Source of the DNA: Planctomycetes bacterium UBA1135
GTDB lineage: Bacteria; Planctomycetota; UBA1135
Reading direction: 5' to 3'
Length of the DNA stretch: 9,654 nt
Assembly: GCA_002311925.1 (NCBI GenBank)
Contig: DCAK01000009.1
Coordinates: 521-10,174, forward strand
Shown piece after piece: positions 7,870-9,654 of the stretch. The position numbers and the translations under genes are program-made. The stretch's first letter is position 1. Each line of letters begins with the position of its first letter. The notes below the pieces were generated by a model. That model worked only from the letters and a program-made list of their open reading frames with translations, was not told where the DNA came from and ran no database searches.

Positions 7870-8846
7870 TGACTGAAATCCTGACCCCCTCCAACCTGGA
7901 TGAAGCCGAGGACGCCATCCGTCAATCTGCGACAGGGGGCCATTCCCTTCAACCTTGTGGGAATCGCACCCGCATCCACCGCCACGACCCGGACGCCGCT
8001 CCCTCCCGCTGGCTTTCCCTCTCCAGCCTGGACTCCATTCTCGATATCCAACCCGGCGACCACACATGCACCGTTCAGCCGGGAGTTTCCGCAGCCAAGC
8101 TAGACGATGCCATGGCTCCCCATGGACTGGAGTTGGGAATCCTTTCCCCAGGCGGGGAGGATGGAACCCTGGGGGGATTGTTCCTCGCCCCTGACCTTTC
8201 CCTGCTGCGCCGTCGCCACGGCCCTCCACGGGACCAGGTTCTTGGCGGGAAATGGATTCTTTCGGACGGAACACGGGTCAGCACAGGCTCCAAGGTGGTG
8301 AAATCCGTGGCTGGGTACGATGTCACCCGTCTCTTCCTCGGTTCCAGGGGGAGGCTTGCCACTTGCGTGGAATTGACCCTCCGCCTCCGTCAACGGCCCC
8401 GAGAATTGCGGGCTTTCCGCCTGGGCGACCCCTCCACGCCTGCCGGCCTCGCCTTGGGAAAGGCCAGGGTCTCGGTGTTCGTCCGTGATTCGGCTTCCAC
8501 GAACGACCCCATCCAGGGGTGGGCCCTCTTTGAAGGCGCCCCACCTCCCGGGTTCGAGGGACAGGAGGTCGACCTCGATGAGGCCCGCCGGGGCTTGGGT
8601 TCCGCACTCGGGGCCTTCTCTTCCTCCTCCGTCCGCATGCATCTTCCCCCTGGAAGCGACCTTCCCGAACATTGCCCATGGACGGCTTGGGACCCTCTGG
8701 GAGGGCAACTGGCCTTAGCGACCTTCCCGGATTCCCCGCCCTCCGGATGCCACATCCTTCCCGTTCGGGAATCTTCCCCATGGTTGGCCCCCTTGGCGGA
8801 AGCCTGCGCGCCGGGGGCCCCACCCTTCGGTGGAGAAGCTCCATGA
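7869..8846 (+). CDS. glcE: Glycolate oxidase, second FAD-binding subunit GlcE
   Basis: A 325-residue, shortened relative of GlcD that acts as the second flavin subunit of glycolate oxidase; all three subunits are needed in E. coli. It has the FAD-binding half but lacks the C-terminal GlcD oxidase domain, as expected for GlcE (about 350 residues). Visible marks are TVQPGVSAAKLDDAM at 68-82, GTLGGLFL at 99-106, RHGPPRDQVLGGKWILSDG at 116-134 and KVVKSVAGYDVTRLFLGSRG at 142-161. The family more often reads KNVAGYD where this protein has KSVAGYD. The second half (about 180-325) is weakly conserved, as in other GlcE proteins. The ATG overlaps the glcD stop by one base (TGATG). The last codons overlap glcF by four bases. 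The tight order D-E-F supports the call, which would be less certain from sequence alone. Confidence 0.88.
   Translation: MTEILTPSNLDEAEDAIRQSATGGHSLQPCGNRTRIHRHDPDAAPSRWLSLSSLDSILDIQPGDHTCTVQPGVSAAKLDDAMAPHGLELGILSPGGEDGTLGGLFLAPDLSLLRRRHGPPRDQVLGGKWILSDGTRVSTGSKVVKSVAGYDVTRLFLGSRGRLATCVELTLRLRQRPRELRAFRLGDPSTPAGLALGKARVSVFVRDSASTNDPIQGWALFEGAPPPGFEGQEVDLDEARRGLGSALGAFSSSSVRMHLPPGSDLPEHCPWTAWDPLGGQLALATFPDSPPSGCHILPVRESSPWLAPLAEACAPGAPPFGGEAP
8832..8838 (+). promoter_or_regulatory. Ribosome binding site of glcF
   Basis: GGAGAAG within the end of glcE, with GGAG seven bases before the ATG at 8843. It supports the ATGA-overlap start of glcF. Confidence 0.6.
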
Positions 8847-9654
8847 CCGACCCCGGCACAGGGACCCCTTCCGATCCCCTCGCGGGACTTCCCGGGCTCC
8901 TGGACTGCGTCCATTGCGGGCTTTGCCTCGATGCCTGCCCCACCTACAAGGTCTCGGGCTCGGAGGCCGATTCCCCGCGGGGCCGCCTTGCCCTCCTCCG
9001 AGCGGTGGAAGAGGGCAGGCTCGAAAGCCGGGAAGCGGCCCCGGCCCTCGAACGTTGCCTTCTCTGCCGAGCCTGCGAACCCGCCTGCCCCTCCCAGGTT
9101 CCCTATCACGAAGCCTGGTCCCGGTGGCAGAATCAACAAGGGGTCACGACGGGTCGAGGCCTCCTGTCCACCCTCGCCTCTCCCTGGAAACTCCGGGTTT
9201 TCGGAATTCTGCTTCGCATGGGACGGGCTTCCGGAATGCTTGGGCTCCTTGAAAAATGGGGACCGGGCGGCCTTTCCAGGAAAGCCGGATCCGTACCCAG
9301 ACGGGCTGCCAGGTGGCGTCCCAGCTCGACCCGCTTTCCTGCCGAAGGCGAACCCAGGGGCAGGGTCGGGCTCCATCCAGGATGCGTCAACGCCGAATTT
9401 TTCGGACCCACCCTCCGCAATCTCACTCGTCTCCTGACCCGCCAAGGGTTTGAAGTGGTGGTCCCTGCTCAACCTACTTGCTGCGGAGCTCTTCACGGCC
9501 ATGCCGGCGCCGGCGAAACGGGGAATGCCCTCGCCCATTCCACCCTGGAGGCTTTCCACCCTGAATTGGACGCCATCCTCACGCCCTCCGCGGGTTGCGC
9601 AGGATGGCTCAAGGAACTCGGGGGCGCCCGCGTCGAGGACCCGGTGGTTTTCCT
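8843..9654 (+). CDS. glcF: Glycolate oxidase iron-sulfur subunit GlcF, 3' end beyond the window
   Basis: Iron-sulfur subunit that carries electrons from the GlcD/GlcE flavins to the membrane quinone pool. The first 270 residues are present; the whole protein is usually about 400-430. Two 4Fe-4S ferredoxin-like clusters are visible: C22-C25-C28-C32 followed by P33, and C72-C75-C78-C82 followed by P83. After a basic linker (about 95-165) comes the first cysteine-rich CCG domain: HPGCV at 178-182, PTCCGALHGHAG at 211-222 and PSAGCAGWLKE at 248-258. The second CCG domain should lie beyond the window. The ATG overlaps the glcE stop (ATGA) and has a ribosome site in front. No long open frame in this phase would be listed from a stop because the gene runs off the window. 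Related LutA/GlpC-like proteins share the domains, but the glcD-glcE neighbours make GlcF the best call. Confidence 0.94.
   Translation, partial: MTDPGTGTPSDPLAGLPGLLDCVHCGLCLDACPTYKVSGSEADSPRGRLALLRAVEEGRLESREAAPALERCLLCRACEPACPSQVPYHEAWSRWQNQQGVTTGRGLLSTLASPWKLRVFGILLRMGRASGMLGLLEKWGPGGLSRKAGSVPRRAARWRPSSTRFPAEGEPRGRVGLHPGCVNAEFFGPTLRNLTRLLTRQGFEVVVPAQPTCCGALHGHAGAGETGNALAHSTLEAFHPELDAILTPSAGCAGWLKELGGARVEDPVVF

Noticed and set aside
8390..9559. A 389-codon open frame on the minus strand, opposite glcE and glcF
   Set aside because: It is antisense to glcE and glcF, whose motifs are clear. Its composition is low-complexity G/P/R/A and it shows no family resemblance.
1..9654. A defence, mobile or otherwise novel multi-gene system
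   Set aside because: Every gene belongs to a known housekeeping, metabolic or widely spread conserved family. There are no recombinases, repeats, toxin-antitoxin pairs, CRISPR units or structured non-coding stretches to support one.

Overview
The window is high-GC bacterial DNA, fully packed with ordinary-looking genes. It reads as a chromosomal segment of a Gram-negative-type bacterium that uses folate/FAD-dependent TrmFO for T54 of tRNA. The gene types and divergent sequences would suit an uncultured or poorly sampled phylum such as Acidobacteriota or a related deep lineage, but nothing seen here fixes the taxon. I found no rRNA, tRNA, CRISPR array, insertion sequence, phage gene or attachment site. 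No stretch longer than about 25 bases lies outside a gene.

Left part, minus strand: a secreted DUF4139/MuiA-like protein gene (1025-2698) is followed 23 bases later by gltX, glutamyl-tRNA synthetase (1-1001, its 3' end beyond the window). Right part, plus strand: trmFO (2722-4074), a 1-pyrroline-5-carboxylate dehydrogenase gene (4079-5647), a membrane methyltransferase-like gene of the MddA/NnrU/ICMT type (5651-6445), then glcD (6442-7869), glcE (7869-8846) and glcF (8843-9654, its 3' end beyond the window). The two groups diverge from a gap of only 23 bases (2699-2721).

The six plus-strand genes are separated by 4, 3, -4, -1 and -4 bases, so they look like one translationally coupled transcript. 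GlcD, GlcE and GlcF together make a membrane-associated glycolate oxidase: two FAD subunits and one iron-sulfur subunit that passes electrons to the quinone pool. The aldehyde dehydrogenase makes glutamate from proline or ornithine breakdown. It could also act in hydroxyproline breakdown, which yields glyoxylate, the partner of glycolate; that link is inference. TrmFO and GltX are housekeeping tRNA functions.

I did not find a convincing undescribed system. The points worth a second look are modest: the extremely short divergent gap, the unusual operon content, an altered motif in the membrane methyltransferase-like protein, a very short uncharged signal peptide, and pyrimidine-rich coding strands on both strands.
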